NCBI GenBank assembly: GCA_910586755.1
Contig: CAJUJM010000024.1
Location: 1-64,000 of the forward strand
From: an uncultured Lachnospiraceae bacterium
GTDB lineage: Bacteria > Bacillota > Clostridia > Lachnospirales > Lachnospiraceae
Direction of reading: 5' to 3'
DNA: 64,000 nt
Position 1 is the stretch's first letter. Every line of letters starts with the position of its first letter. This document shows, in pieces, positions 24,983-33,164 of this stretch. Below the pieces are notes generated by a model, which did no database searches, was not told where the DNA came from, and worked only from the letters and a program-made list of their open reading frames with translations. The position numbers and the translations under genes were made by a program.

Positions 24983-26163
24983 AAGATGTAAAATTTTAAA
25001 TAATAGGATTCGTCAGCTGCCCACAAGATGGGATGATCGGCTGCCTGAGTCCGGTATTCTACCTGGCGCAGGCGTTTGTGGACTCCGGCAGCTGCCTGGC
25101 GGATGGTTTTGGCAAACAGCTCCGGATCCATAAAGTGGGAACAGGAGCAGGTGGCCAGATAGCCCCCGTCTTTTACAAGCTTCAGGCCTCTCAGATTGAT
25201 TTCCCGATAGCCCTTGACAGCGTTTTTAACAGAGCTTCGGGATTTGGTAAAGGCCGGAGGATCTAAAATTACAATGTCAAACTGCTCGCCCTTTTTCTCC
25301 AGCTCCGGAAGAAGATCAAATACATCAGCGCAGACAAAGGAGACCCGGTCAGAAAGTCCGTTTAATTCGGCATTCTCTCTGGCCTGGGCAATGCCAACCT
25401 CTGAGGCATCTACGCCAAGGACAGAGGAAGCCCCTGCAATGCCTGCATTGAGAGCAAAGGAACCGGTGTGGGTAAAGCAGTCCAACACCCTTTTCCCGGG
25501 GCAGAGGCGCTGGATCGCCTGACGGTTGTATTTCTGATCCAGAAAGAATCCTGTTTTCTGGCCGTCCCGGACATCTACCAGATAGCGGACGCCGTTTTCG
25601 GTAATTTCTACCTTGGTATCAAAAGGCTCTCCGATAAAGCCTTTATACCGTTCCATACCCTCCTGGAGACGGACCTTGGCATCGCTGCGCTCATAGATGC
25701 CCCGAATGAAAATGCCGTCTTCTGAGAGGACTTTTTTTACTTTCTCTAAAATCAACGGTTTTAGCCGATCGATTCCCAGAGCCAGGGATTCTACCACTAA
25801 AACGTCGGAAAACTTGTCGATGACGATTCCCGGCAGGAAATCTGCTTCACCGAAAATCAACCGGCAGCTTGAGATGTCCACTGTGGCTTTCCGGTATTCC
25901 CAGGCGTTTCGAACCCGCATTTCGATAAATCCGGCGTCGATTACCGTATCTTTTTTTCGGGACATTATGCGTAGGCTGATTTTAGATTGGGTGTTGAGAA
26001 AACCCTGCCCTAAAGGGTAGCCGTCAAAGTCTTCTACAAAGACCATATCGCCGTCTTCAAACTCCCCGATTATGGAGTCAATTTCATTATCATAAATCCA
26101 GGCGCCGCCTGCTTTAAAAAAACGGGCGCCTCCCTTTTTGATGCGGACAATTGCCTGTTTCAT
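24961..26163 (-). CDS. rlmI: 23S rRNA C5-methyltransferase (RlmI family)
   Basis: This 400-aa enzyme methylates a cytosine of 23S rRNA (C1962 in E. coli). It has an N-terminal PUA domain (VRIKKGGARFFKAGGAWIYDNEI), a central RlmI domain and a C-terminal Rossmann methyltransferase: LDCFTHTGSFALNAG for SAM, VILDPPAFTKS as motif IV, and CSCSHFM with the catalytic-type Cys. The length is typical. It is convergent with the LysR gene. Confidence 0.88.
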   Translation of the reverse strand: MKQAIVRIKKGGARFFKAGGAWIYDNEIDSIIGEFEDGDMVFVEDFDGYPLGQGFLNTQSKISLRIMSRKKDTVIDAGFIEMRVRNAWEYRKATVDISSCRLIFGEADFLPGIVIDKFSDVLVVESLALGIDRLKPLILEKVKKVLSEDGIFIRGIYERSDAKVRLQEGMERYKGFIGEPFDTKVEITENGVRYLVDVRDGQKTGFFLDQKYNRQAIQRLCPGKRVLDCFTHTGSFALNAGIAGASSVLGVDASEVGIAQARENAELNGLSDRVSFVCADVFDLLPELEKKGEQFDIVILDPPAFTKSRSSVKNAVKGYREINLRGLKLVKDGGYLATCSCSHFMDPELFAKTIRQAAAGVHKRLRQVEYRTQAADHPILWAADESYYLKFYIFQVCEEK

Positions 26164-26303
26164 AAACTTATCCTCCTGACCTGCCTGCTGCAGTATTGGT
26201 TCAGACGGGAGCTCTTCTTGTCCGGCGCCGTCTGCCTGTTACAGAATTATCATACAGGATTTTGGGAGGTTGTCAAGCTTTGGAGGGCATTGTATAATTT
26301 AAG

Positions 26304-26458
26304 AAGTAACAGTTCAGCCTTGCGAAGATTCAAAGTAAAAAATGTGTTGAAAGCTTGTTTTCATAAGAATTTTTTACTTTGAATCTTCATAAAGCGGACG
26401 CATCACGCTTCTTGTCCGCGTATCGCGGGCAAGAAGATGCAAGGCTGAACTGTTACTT
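26304..26458. repeat. 155-bp three-stem inverted-repeat element
   Basis: A perfect 20-bp terminal inverted repeat (26304-26323 with 26439-26458; arm aagtaacagttcagccttgc) encloses two further stems. One is a perfect 20-bp pair (26324-26343 with 26369-26388; arm gaagattcaaagtaaaaaat). The other is a GC-rich hairpin (26408-26420 with 26424-26436, one G-T pair, extended by gcat/atgc). The arms abut, so the single strand folds into a three-way junction. There is no coding capacity. It looks like a miniature mobile element (MITE) or a structured RNA gene; no target-site duplication was recognised. Confidence 0.8.
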
Positions 26459-26494
26459 TAGGAAAAGGCTGTTGCAGATAAAGGAGGAAACGTT

Positions 26495-27064
26495 ATGACA
26501 GCGCTTTCTGCGGGAAATGAGAAAATAAAATACCGGTTGGCACAGGCGGTGAAAGAGTGTATGAAAACAACACCGGTGGACAAGATTACGGTAAAAGAAA
26601 TCGCAGAAGCCTGCAAAATCACCAGACAGACTTTTTACCGGAATTTTCAGGATAAATACGACCTGATTAACTGGTATTTTGACAAGCTTCTTTTAGAGTC
26701 CTTCGCCCATATGGGAGAGGGGAGGACCGTCTATGAAGGATTGGTGAAAAAGTTTGAGTATATCCGGCAGGAACGGGTATTTTTTGCCGGCGCATTTCGC
26801 TCTGATGACTACAATTCTCTAAAGGAGCACGATTTCCAGCTGATTTTAGAATTTTATACCCAGAGGATTCGGGAAAAGACAGGGCAGGAACCGGAAGAGA
26901 CGATAGGGTTCCTGTTGGAAATGTACTGCCAGGGTTCCATATATATGACGGTTCAGTGGGTGTTAGGCGGCATGAAGGCAACTCCGGAGGAAATGGCCGG
27001 GCTGTTGGTGGATGCCATGCCGGAGGCGGTGGCCCGCCTGTTTAAAGAGCTGGGATTGCTCTAA
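26495..27064 (+). CDS. TetR/AcrR-family regulator (DhaS-like C-terminus)
   Basis: This 189-aa regulator has a TetR N-terminal helix-turn-helix (KITVKEIAEACKITRQTFYRNF, here split at KEIAEA) and a C-terminal ligand domain of the type seen in dihydroxyacetone-kinase regulators (TetR_C_8). AAAGGAGG lies before ATG 26495. It sits 195 bases upstream of the alcohol dehydrogenase gene and is its likely local regulator. Confidence 0.8.
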   Translation: MTALSAGNEKIKYRLAQAVKECMKTTPVDKITVKEIAEACKITRQTFYRNFQDKYDLINWYFDKLLLESFAHMGEGRTVYEGLVKKFEYIRQERVFFAGAFRSDDYNSLKEHDFQLILEFYTQRIREKTGQEPEETIGFLLEMYCQGSIYMTVQWVLGGMKATPEEMAGLLVDAMPEAVARLFKELGLL

Positions 27065-27201
27065 AAAAGATTGTCCGGTGAGGGTAGCGGTTCAGAAAGC
27101 TGTCCTCTTGCCTGGCCGTGCCGGATAAGAAGGGGATGCGGCAAAAATTTATGGAAAATGTTACAAAACAGGGAAATTGTAACTTTCTTTTTAGACAAAT
27201 T

Positions 27202-27226
27202 ATTGTTAAAATCATGTCATAACAAT
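27202..27226. promoter_or_regulatory. Inverted repeat in front of the alcohol dehydrogenase gene
   Basis: attgtta (27202-27208) and taacaat (27220-27226) are perfect 7-base arms separated by 11 bases, 32 bases before the ADH start. It may be an operator for the TetR regulator. The half sites resemble Rex half sites, but the spacing does not. Confidence 0.45.
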
Positions 27227-27258
27227 TGGGAAGTCTAAAAGAAAAGGAGAAAAATATT

Positions 27259-28404
27259 ATGGCAAACAGAATCATGCTAAATGAAACCTCTTACCACGGA
27301 TCCGGCGCAATCCAGGAGATTGCAGGAGAGGCAAAGGCTCATGGCTTTCAGAAAGCATTTGTCTGCACGGATCCGGACTTAATCAAGTTCGGCGTTGCTA
27401 AAAAAGTAACGGATGTACTGGACGGAGCCGGACTTGCTTATGAGATCTATTCTGATATTAAGGCGAACCCTACCATTGAGAATGTACAGAATGGAGTTTC
27501 TGCCTTCAAGAAGGCAGAGGCAGACTACATTGTAGCCATCGGCGGCGGTTCCTCCATGGATACGGCCAAAGCCATCGGTATTATCATAGCCAATCCGGAG
27601 TTTGAGGATGTAAGAAGCTTAGAGGGAGTAGCTCCCACCAAAAAGCCCTGTATTCCCATTATTGCAGTTCCCACCACTGCTGGTACTGCTGCAGAGGTTA
27701 CCATTAACTACGTTATTACGGATGTGGAGAAAAAGAGAAAATTTGTCTGTGTAGATCCTCACGATATGCCTATTGTTGCAGTGGTAGATCCGGATATGAT
27801 GGCTTCCATGCCCAAAGGGCTGACTGCATCTACCGGTATGGACGCGTTAACCCATGCTATCGAGGGCTACACCACCCTGGCTGCCTGGGAGATGACGGAT
27901 ATGTTCCACATTAAGGCTATTGAGATCATTTCCAAGTCCTTAAGAGGGGCTGTTGCAGGAGAAAAGGAAGGCCGGGACGGCATGGCTCTTGGCCAGTACA
28001 TTGCCGGTATGGGATTCTCCAATGTAGGACTGGGAATTGCCCACTCTATGGCCCACACCCTGGGAGCTGTTTACGATACTCCTCACGGGGTTGCCTGTGC
28101 CATGATGCTTCCCATCGTTATGGAGTACAACGCAGAGTGTACCGGCGAGAAGTATAAAGAGATTGCCCGGGTTATGGGGGTAGAGGGAGTAGATTCCATG
28201 AGCCAGGAGGAATACCGCAGGGCGGCTGTTGAGGCGGTAAGAAAACTTTCCGCAGATGTAGGGATCCCGGCTAAGCTGGAGGCCTTAAAAGAGGAGGATC
28301 TAACCTTCCTTGCAGAATCCGCATATGCAGATGCCTGCCGTCCCGGAAATCCCAGGGATACTAATGTAGAGGACTTAAAGGATTTATTCCGGAAGCTGAT
28401 GTAA
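27259..28404 (+). CDS. Iron-containing (group III) alcohol dehydrogenase, lactaldehyde-reductase-like
   Basis: This 381-aa enzyme reduces an aldehyde with NAD(P)H (or the reverse). It has the nucleotide-binding AIGGGSSMDTAKA (about 93-105), TTAGTAAEVT, and the metal-ligand region with GIAHSMAHTLGAVYDTPHG, which supplies the metal-binding His residues. ATG 27259 follows AAAAGGAG; an earlier in-frame codon at 27226 lacks a site. The whole sequence is closest in style to FucO/lactaldehyde reductase and 1,3-propanediol dehydrogenase. It probably disposes of reducing equivalents from fermentation. Confidence 0.88.
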   Translation: MANRIMLNETSYHGSGAIQEIAGEAKAHGFQKAFVCTDPDLIKFGVAKKVTDVLDGAGLAYEIYSDIKANPTIENVQNGVSAFKKAEADYIVAIGGGSSMDTAKAIGIIIANPEFEDVRSLEGVAPTKKPCIPIIAVPTTAGTAAEVTINYVITDVEKKRKFVCVDPHDMPIVAVVDPDMMASMPKGLTASTGMDALTHAIEGYTTLAAWEMTDMFHIKAIEIISKSLRGAVAGEKEGRDGMALGQYIAGMGFSNVGLGIAHSMAHTLGAVYDTPHGVACAMMLPIVMEYNAECTGEKYKEIARVMGVEGVDSMSQEEYRRAAVEAVRKLSADVGIPAKLEALKEEDLTFLAESAYADACRPGNPRDTNVEDLKDLFRKLM

Positions 28405-28958
28405 GGTTTTGTAGATTGTCCACTGAGGGTATCAACGATAGATAAAAAGAAATCAGTAGACAAAAGAATTGAATATGTCTAAGGAATATCACCAGGAAGC
28501 CGTTTATTCTTATGGGTTTTAGAGTAAACGGCTTTTGGCGTGTTGCGACGAGCCAAGAGGAAAGGCTTGCATTTCCATTTGACGGCTGCTATGTTCAGCG
28601 AGATTATAATCGAGCGGCTTGCTGCGTCCTCTGGTACAGCAGGGCAAGACTGCTCATGGTATGTTGGTGCTGTGGATGGCCTTTGGTTTTTTTGTGGAAA
28701 AAGAGACTGTTGAGAATAGACAGGAGCAGTTCGCTGGCAGTCTGGATTTTGAGGATATCTCTGCCGTTGCATCAATGCCCTGATTGCTGGAAATAATGAA
28801 TCCGTCCTCGTTGCATAGATAGGCTTCCGCTTCAAAGCCAAATATTTAGCCAGGCCTTCCCTGGGATTAGGAGATGTGGTATAATGTGAACACTTATAGT
28901 ACAATGTGAATACCCAGGGCCGCTGCCCTGAAAACAGACAAGAAGGAGAAACAAAACT
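28405..28958. other. Gene-poor stretch, possibly a decayed gene
   Basis: Frames on both strands are short, contradictory and interrupted by stops. On the minus strand a fragment reading AEAYLCNEDGFIISSNQG resembles a Cache-like sensor segment but is followed by stops; on the plus strand a 40-codon frame (28661-28783) ends abruptly. The GC content is similar to that of neighbouring genes, which fits eroded coding sequence better than a regulatory region. A short motif at 28413-28431 recurs at 27068-27086. Confidence 0.4.
28880..28913 (+). promoter_or_regulatory. Direct repeat with -10 element upstream of the SseB-like gene
   Basis: tataatgtgaacac (28880-28893) and tacaatgtgaatac (28900-28913) match at 12 of 14 bases with a 20-base period, which places them on the same helix face. 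The first contains TATAAT. They may be a tandem regulator site or two overlapping promoters. Confidence 0.4.
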
Positions 28959-29708
28959 ATGAACAACAACGAAAAAATCCCAAAGCCGATTCTCCTGGAT
29001 CAGCTTCGGAAAGCTTCCATGTTATACGTATTAATGTCCGTATGTACCAGGGAACCTTACGTAGTCTGTCATCCAGAGACCTTTGATGATGAAATCCTGC
29101 TGTTTTTTGATATAGAAGAGGCAAAGGCCAGGGCAAAAAAACTGATGGAAGAAAAAATTCCCGTCAGCATTGCCAAGCTGGAAAATCAGCATCTTCTGAT
29201 GTTTTATACCAGCCTTTACGCCATGGGGGTTAACGCCCTTCTGGTGGCAAAGGAGGGGGAAGAATACCATATCCAGCTGGAAGAACTTGTGAAGCGCAGG
29301 GATCCGGAGAAGCTTCCGGAAGGAAAAGTATGGGTGGAAAATCCGGCTCTTCATCTGACTGCCATTTATCTGATGCAGGAAATGAGAGGGCAGCCGGTAA
29401 AAGAGATGAGCGGCAAAATGAAAGAGCTTCAGGAGGAGATTGCCAGCCATTTTGGAAAAGGCAGATATATTATCCCGGTACAGACGGAGGATAATGGGAT
29501 GCCTGTGATTAAGCTGAGTACCGGCGCTGTTTTCCAGCCGCTGTTTACGGATATTCTGGAATTCCAAAAGTTTAACCGGGAAAACAAATGTAAGCCTGCG
29601 GTGGTAGAGGCGGCAAAAATCCCTCAGATGCTTCCAAAAGAGGCAGGAGGCGTTATTATTAATCCCATGGGAGTCAACATGCCTTTAACTCTGAACCGGA
29701 AAATATAA
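28959..29708 (+). CDS. SseB-like N-terminal domain protein
   Basis: This 249-aa protein begins with a region resembling the SseB family (MLYVLMSVCTREPYVVCHPETFDDEILLFF split at CTREP; then FDIEEAKARAKKLMEEKIPVSI) and has an unassigned C-terminal part ending in GVIINPMGVNMPLTLNRK. SseB domains are widespread in Firmicutes proteins without a known role. AAGGAG precedes the ATG. Monocistronic. No signal peptide or transmembrane helix is seen, so it is probably cytoplasmic. Confidence 0.65.
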   Translation: MNNNEKIPKPILLDQLRKASMLYVLMSVCTREPYVVCHPETFDDEILLFFDIEEAKARAKKLMEEKIPVSIAKLENQHLLMFYTSLYAMGVNALLVAKEGEEYHIQLEELVKRRDPEKLPEGKVWVENPALHLTAIYLMQEMRGQPVKEMSGKMKELQEEIASHFGKGRYIIPVQTEDNGMPVIKLSTGAVFQPLFTDILEFQKFNRENKCKPAVVEAAKIPQMLPKEAGGVIINPMGVNMPLTLNRKI

Positions 29709-29822
29709 AATCCATTTTATTGTGTAAATCCTAACATGTGATATTTTTTTAAGATCTGTTTGCGATATCATGATAGAATCTGAAATGTTAAAAAAATAAC
29801 AAGAGAAAGAAAGGGAATGTGT

Positions 29823-31214
29823 ATGGAAACCAAAGAAAAAGAGCTGAAAACGCTCAATGGATGGCAGTCAGCAGTTGTGCTGATCCTGATTATTGCCTCC
29901 GTTGCCACCTGTGTAACTTTAAAAGTAGGCGGTCCTATGGTAGGGCTGTTCTTCTCCTGGATGATTATTTATGCCAGCTGCCTTGCTTTTCGAGTGGACT
30001 ACGAAGAGGTTCGAAAAGGCGCCTTTGATGCGTTAAAAGTAGTTCTTCCCACCATGTCCATCCTTATGGCAATCGGCGTGCTGATTGGCGCATGGATGCA
30101 GTCCGGCACAATCCCCACCATTATTGTATACGGTTTAAAAGCAATTAATCCATCTTACTTATTGGTATTTACCCTGGTATTTACTGCGATTTTAAGCCTG
30201 GTAACCGGTACGTCCTACGGTTCCGCAGGAAGCGCCGGGGTGGCTATGATGGCAATCGGACATGCTATGGGGATTAATCCCGGTATGGTGGCCGGCGCTG
30301 TTATCTGCGGCGCTATGTTCGGCGATAAGTTAAGCCCGTTTTCCGACACCACCAACCTGGCTCCGGCAGTAGCCGGCGCCAAATTAGGAGATCATGTAAA
30401 AAGCATGCTGTGGACCACCCTGCCGCCTATGCTCATCAGTATTGTTATATTTACGATTCTGGGTTTTTCCCAGACCAGCGGAAATTACGATCCCGGCGAT
30501 TTAAATGCTTACATCGGATACCTGGAGGGAAGCTTTCACATCGGATTTGCTACTTTGATTCCTGCAATTCTGATTATTGTACTTTTAATGTTCCGGGTGG
30601 GAGCCTTTGAGGCCCTGGGAATCGGCGCAGTGGCAGGCGCTCTGGTGGCAATCTTTGTCCAGGGAGCAGACCTGCAGTCTGTATTAAGAGTGGCTTACAA
30701 CGGCTTTACCAGCGACACAGATATCGGCGTGCTGAAATCCATTTTAAACCGGGGCGGTATGGGCAGCATGCTCCAGTATGTGGCCATTATTACCTTTGCC
30801 GTAGGTATGGGCGGCATGTTAGATAAGCTGGGGGTATTAAACAACATTCTTTCCATATTCACCAAGAGCATCCGCAGCGACGGGGCATTGATTTTCGCAA
30901 CTATTATGGTTGGCTATGTTACCAGTATTGTAAGCTGCTCCAGCCCTATGTCTCATGTACTTACAGGACGTCTTATGGAGCCCTTGTTTAAAGAAAGAGG
31001 AATTGAGCCCAGAATCCTTTCCAGATGTCTGGAAGACAGCGGCACCCTGGTAGGCCCCATGATTCCCTGGCACGGTTACGGCAGCTATATGGCAGGCACA
31101 TTGGGGGTTACCTGGTCCCAGTTTATTCCGTTTGTGCCCTTATTGTGGTTAACTCCTCTGTTCTCCATTTTCTATGGATTTACAGGAATTTCCATTAAGC
31201 ATGTAGAAAAATAA
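29823..31214 (+). CDS. nhaC: Na+/H+ antiporter, NhaC family
   Basis: This 463-aa transporter has about eleven hydrophobic segments and the NhaC sequences VTGTSYGSAGSAGVAMMAIG, GAMFGDKLSPFSDTTNLAPA and GTLVGPMIPWHGYG. The polar DKLSPFSDTT segment is characteristic of the family. ATG 29823 is preferred over ATG 29817 because AAAGGGA would otherwise have a spacing of only one base. Related members exchange malate for lactate (MleN), so the substrate could be organic acids and not only sodium. A strong terminator follows. Confidence 0.85.
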   Translation: METKEKELKTLNGWQSAVVLILIIASVATCVTLKVGGPMVGLFFSWMIIYASCLAFRVDYEEVRKGAFDALKVVLPTMSILMAIGVLIGAWMQSGTIPTIIVYGLKAINPSYLLVFTLVFTAILSLVTGTSYGSAGSAGVAMMAIGHAMGINPGMVAGAVICGAMFGDKLSPFSDTTNLAPAVAGAKLGDHVKSMLWTTLPPMLISIVIFTILGFSQTSGNYDPGDLNAYIGYLEGSFHIGFATLIPAILIIVLLMFRVGAFEALGIGAVAGALVAIFVQGADLQSVLRVAYNGFTSDTDIGVLKSILNRGGMGSMLQYVAIITFAVGMGGMLDKLGVLNNILSIFTKSIRSDGALIFATIMVGYVTSIVSCSSPMSHVLTGRLMEPLFKERGIEPRILSRCLEDSGTLVGPMIPWHGYGSYMAGTLGVTWSQFIPFVPLLWLTPLFSIFYGFTGISIKHVEK

Positions 31215-31228
31215 AGCATAGCAGTCAG

Positions 31229-31294
31229 AAAATGCCCGAAACGACTTCTTAATCACAGGTTTTTTATGATTATGGAAGGCGCTTCGGGCATTTT
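31229..31294. terminator. Terminator after nhaC
   Basis: A 12-bp stem, aaaatgcccgaa (31229-31240) with ttcgggcatttt (31283-31294), has a long partly structured loop and a T-run within. It can serve nhaC and the convergent kinase gene. Confidence 0.75.
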
Positions 31295-31317
31295 ATTGAT
31301 TTTGTAACATCCATGGG

Positions 31318-33138
31318 TTATATATCGTTACTTTCTGACTTTATTGGCAAATATAGGGTAATGGTATTTTGGTGAAAAGGGATTGAAGAAAATTCAATCC
31401 GTATTTCACTTTTGTAAAATACCTGTAAACGCCTGTAGACATTATTCAGGCCGATTTTGGAAGAATTGTCCTTCTGATAAACGGCAGCCGTGGCAGCCGG
31501 AATATCAATCCCCTTTCCGTTATCTTCAATGACCAGCAGCAATTCCCCGTTTTCTTCCGTGATTCGGATAGAGATTACAGGATTCATCACCAGGCGGCCG
31601 CCGTCTTCAGAAGTAAAGCCGTGCTTTATGGAGTTTTCTACAAATGGCTGGAGGATCCGGGGGACAATGGGAAGCAGCTCCAAACCATCGGATACAAAGA
31701 GTAATAAGTCAATAGGTTCCTGGGTGCGGTGGTTGATAATGTCAATATATTTTTCAACATGGGAAAGCTCGTCCTGAATGGTAGTAGCCGAGCTTTGGGC
31801 GTTTAAGCTGAGGCGGAGAAAATCCCCCAGCTTTTCCACCATAAGGGCGGCGCTTTCCGGATTCCCACCCAGAATTTCCCAGTGAATACACTCCAATGTA
31901 TTGTAGAGAAAATGAGGATTAATTTGGTGAGTGAGGATTTCCAGTTCTGTACGGTAACGCTGGCGTTCATCCTCCTTTATCTGTTCCATCTGCTTTTGGA
32001 TAATATTTAAAAGATTATCAAAGGTACGGGACAGGATTCCGATTTCATCCTGATATTTTGCATGAAACATAGGCAAAGGCCTGGACGGATCTGCCGTGGA
32101 AACGTTTTCTGTCAGCTTATTTAGAGGGAGGGATAAAGTCCTTGACAGCGCCAGCCCTATAAACAAGGAGAAAAGAAGGCTGGCGGAAATGGCGATTGAA
32201 GTAAACAGCTTAAGCCTGTCAATGCCGGATAACAGTTCCTTTTTAGATATGGTGCTTACCAGCTTTAAGCGGTTAAAGGGAAGAGGGTTTACGGATACGA
32301 AATAGTCCCCGTCCAAAGTGGAAATATGATTGGTGGATAAGCGGGAGGCAGACGAAATCGCCTCCTCCATTGCTTTGACAGAAGCCGGATTTAACTGGTT
32401 ATAGGACTGCGGCCTGTTCAGGATGGTTCCGTCCTCCAACGTGAGATAGGTGGCAGTTAGGCGGACTCTGTTGAAATTATTTAAATATTCCTCCAGCTTG
32501 CGGGTAGGGATTAACACGGTTATGGACAGGGAAGAATCGCCTTCCTGATTGGTAATAAGAGGCGCATGCCCGTAGACTCCAAGGGAGATGGGAAAGGAAA
32601 TGGGAATGTTCTCTTCCGCCATTGTGGGAAAAGGCGTGGAAATAGAAGGGGACCAGGAGATCCCTTTTTCTTGTTTTAGCCGGGAGAGAACATGGGTAAT
32701 CTCCTGGCTGTATTTTAACCCTGAATTGGAGGTGCTGTAAAACTCCCCGTTTTTCCCTGTAATGATGATATTTTCAGCCAGGATATTATGGGTAATCACA
32801 TTATTCAGCAGAGGCTGTATGGCAATATAATTTGAGGCATAATTTTCGGTATTTCCGTATTCAATATCCATTACGGTCTGGATAAAACCGGAATTGGAAA
32901 CCATATAAGTAATATCCTTATAGAGAAGATTAATATCCCGATCCAGGGAAGCAGCCGTATTCATAAGGGAAGCTTCGGTCTCGGATTTGGCTTCTTTTTC
33001 CATAAAATCAGAAAAATAGATATAGCAGATAATCCCCATAAAGCTGCAGGAAAATAAAACAATTCCCATCATGGCAGATAAAAGCTTATATTTAATTTTT
33101 AAATTCATAAAAAGTGATTTTAAAGCACGAAAATACAT
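31318..33138 (-). CDS. Sensor histidine kinase (YesM-like)
   Basis: This 606-aa membrane kinase is coupled to the response-regulator gene upstream of it. Its two transmembrane helices lie at about 20-42 and 310-332 and flank a sensor domain of the dCache type. A HAMP segment follows, with the phosphoacceptor in LTHQINPHFLYNTLE (His409), N-box VENSIKHGF and G-boxes DNGKGI and GLNNVY. The start MYFRALKSLF (33138) is chosen because AAGGAGAG lies 10 bases upstream on the minus strand; an ATG ten codons earlier overlaps the regulator's stop but has no good site. It presumably senses the substrate of the adjacent ABC importer. Confidence 0.88.
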   Translation of the reverse strand: MYFRALKSLFMNLKIKYKLLSAMMGIVLFSCSFMGIICYIYFSDFMEKEAKSETEASLMNTAASLDRDINLLYKDITYMVSNSGFIQTVMDIEYGNTENYASNYIAIQPLLNNVITHNILAENIIITGKNGEFYSTSNSGLKYSQEITHVLSRLKQEKGISWSPSISTPFPTMAEENIPISFPISLGVYGHAPLITNQEGDSSLSITVLIPTRKLEEYLNNFNRVRLTATYLTLEDGTILNRPQSYNQLNPASVKAMEEAISSASRLSTNHISTLDGDYFVSVNPLPFNRLKLVSTISKKELLSGIDRLKLFTSIAISASLLFSLFIGLALSRTLSLPLNKLTENVSTADPSRPLPMFHAKYQDEIGILSRTFDNLLNIIQKQMEQIKEDERQRYRTELEILTHQINPHFLYNTLECIHWEILGGNPESAALMVEKLGDFLRLSLNAQSSATTIQDELSHVEKYIDIINHRTQEPIDLLLFVSDGLELLPIVPRILQPFVENSIKHGFTSEDGGRLVMNPVISIRITEENGELLLVIEDNGKGIDIPAATAAVYQKDNSSKIGLNNVYRRLQVFYKSEIRIEFSSIPFHQNTITLYLPIKSESNDI

Positions 33139-33164
33139 ATAACAGGAACTCTCCTTCATTGATT

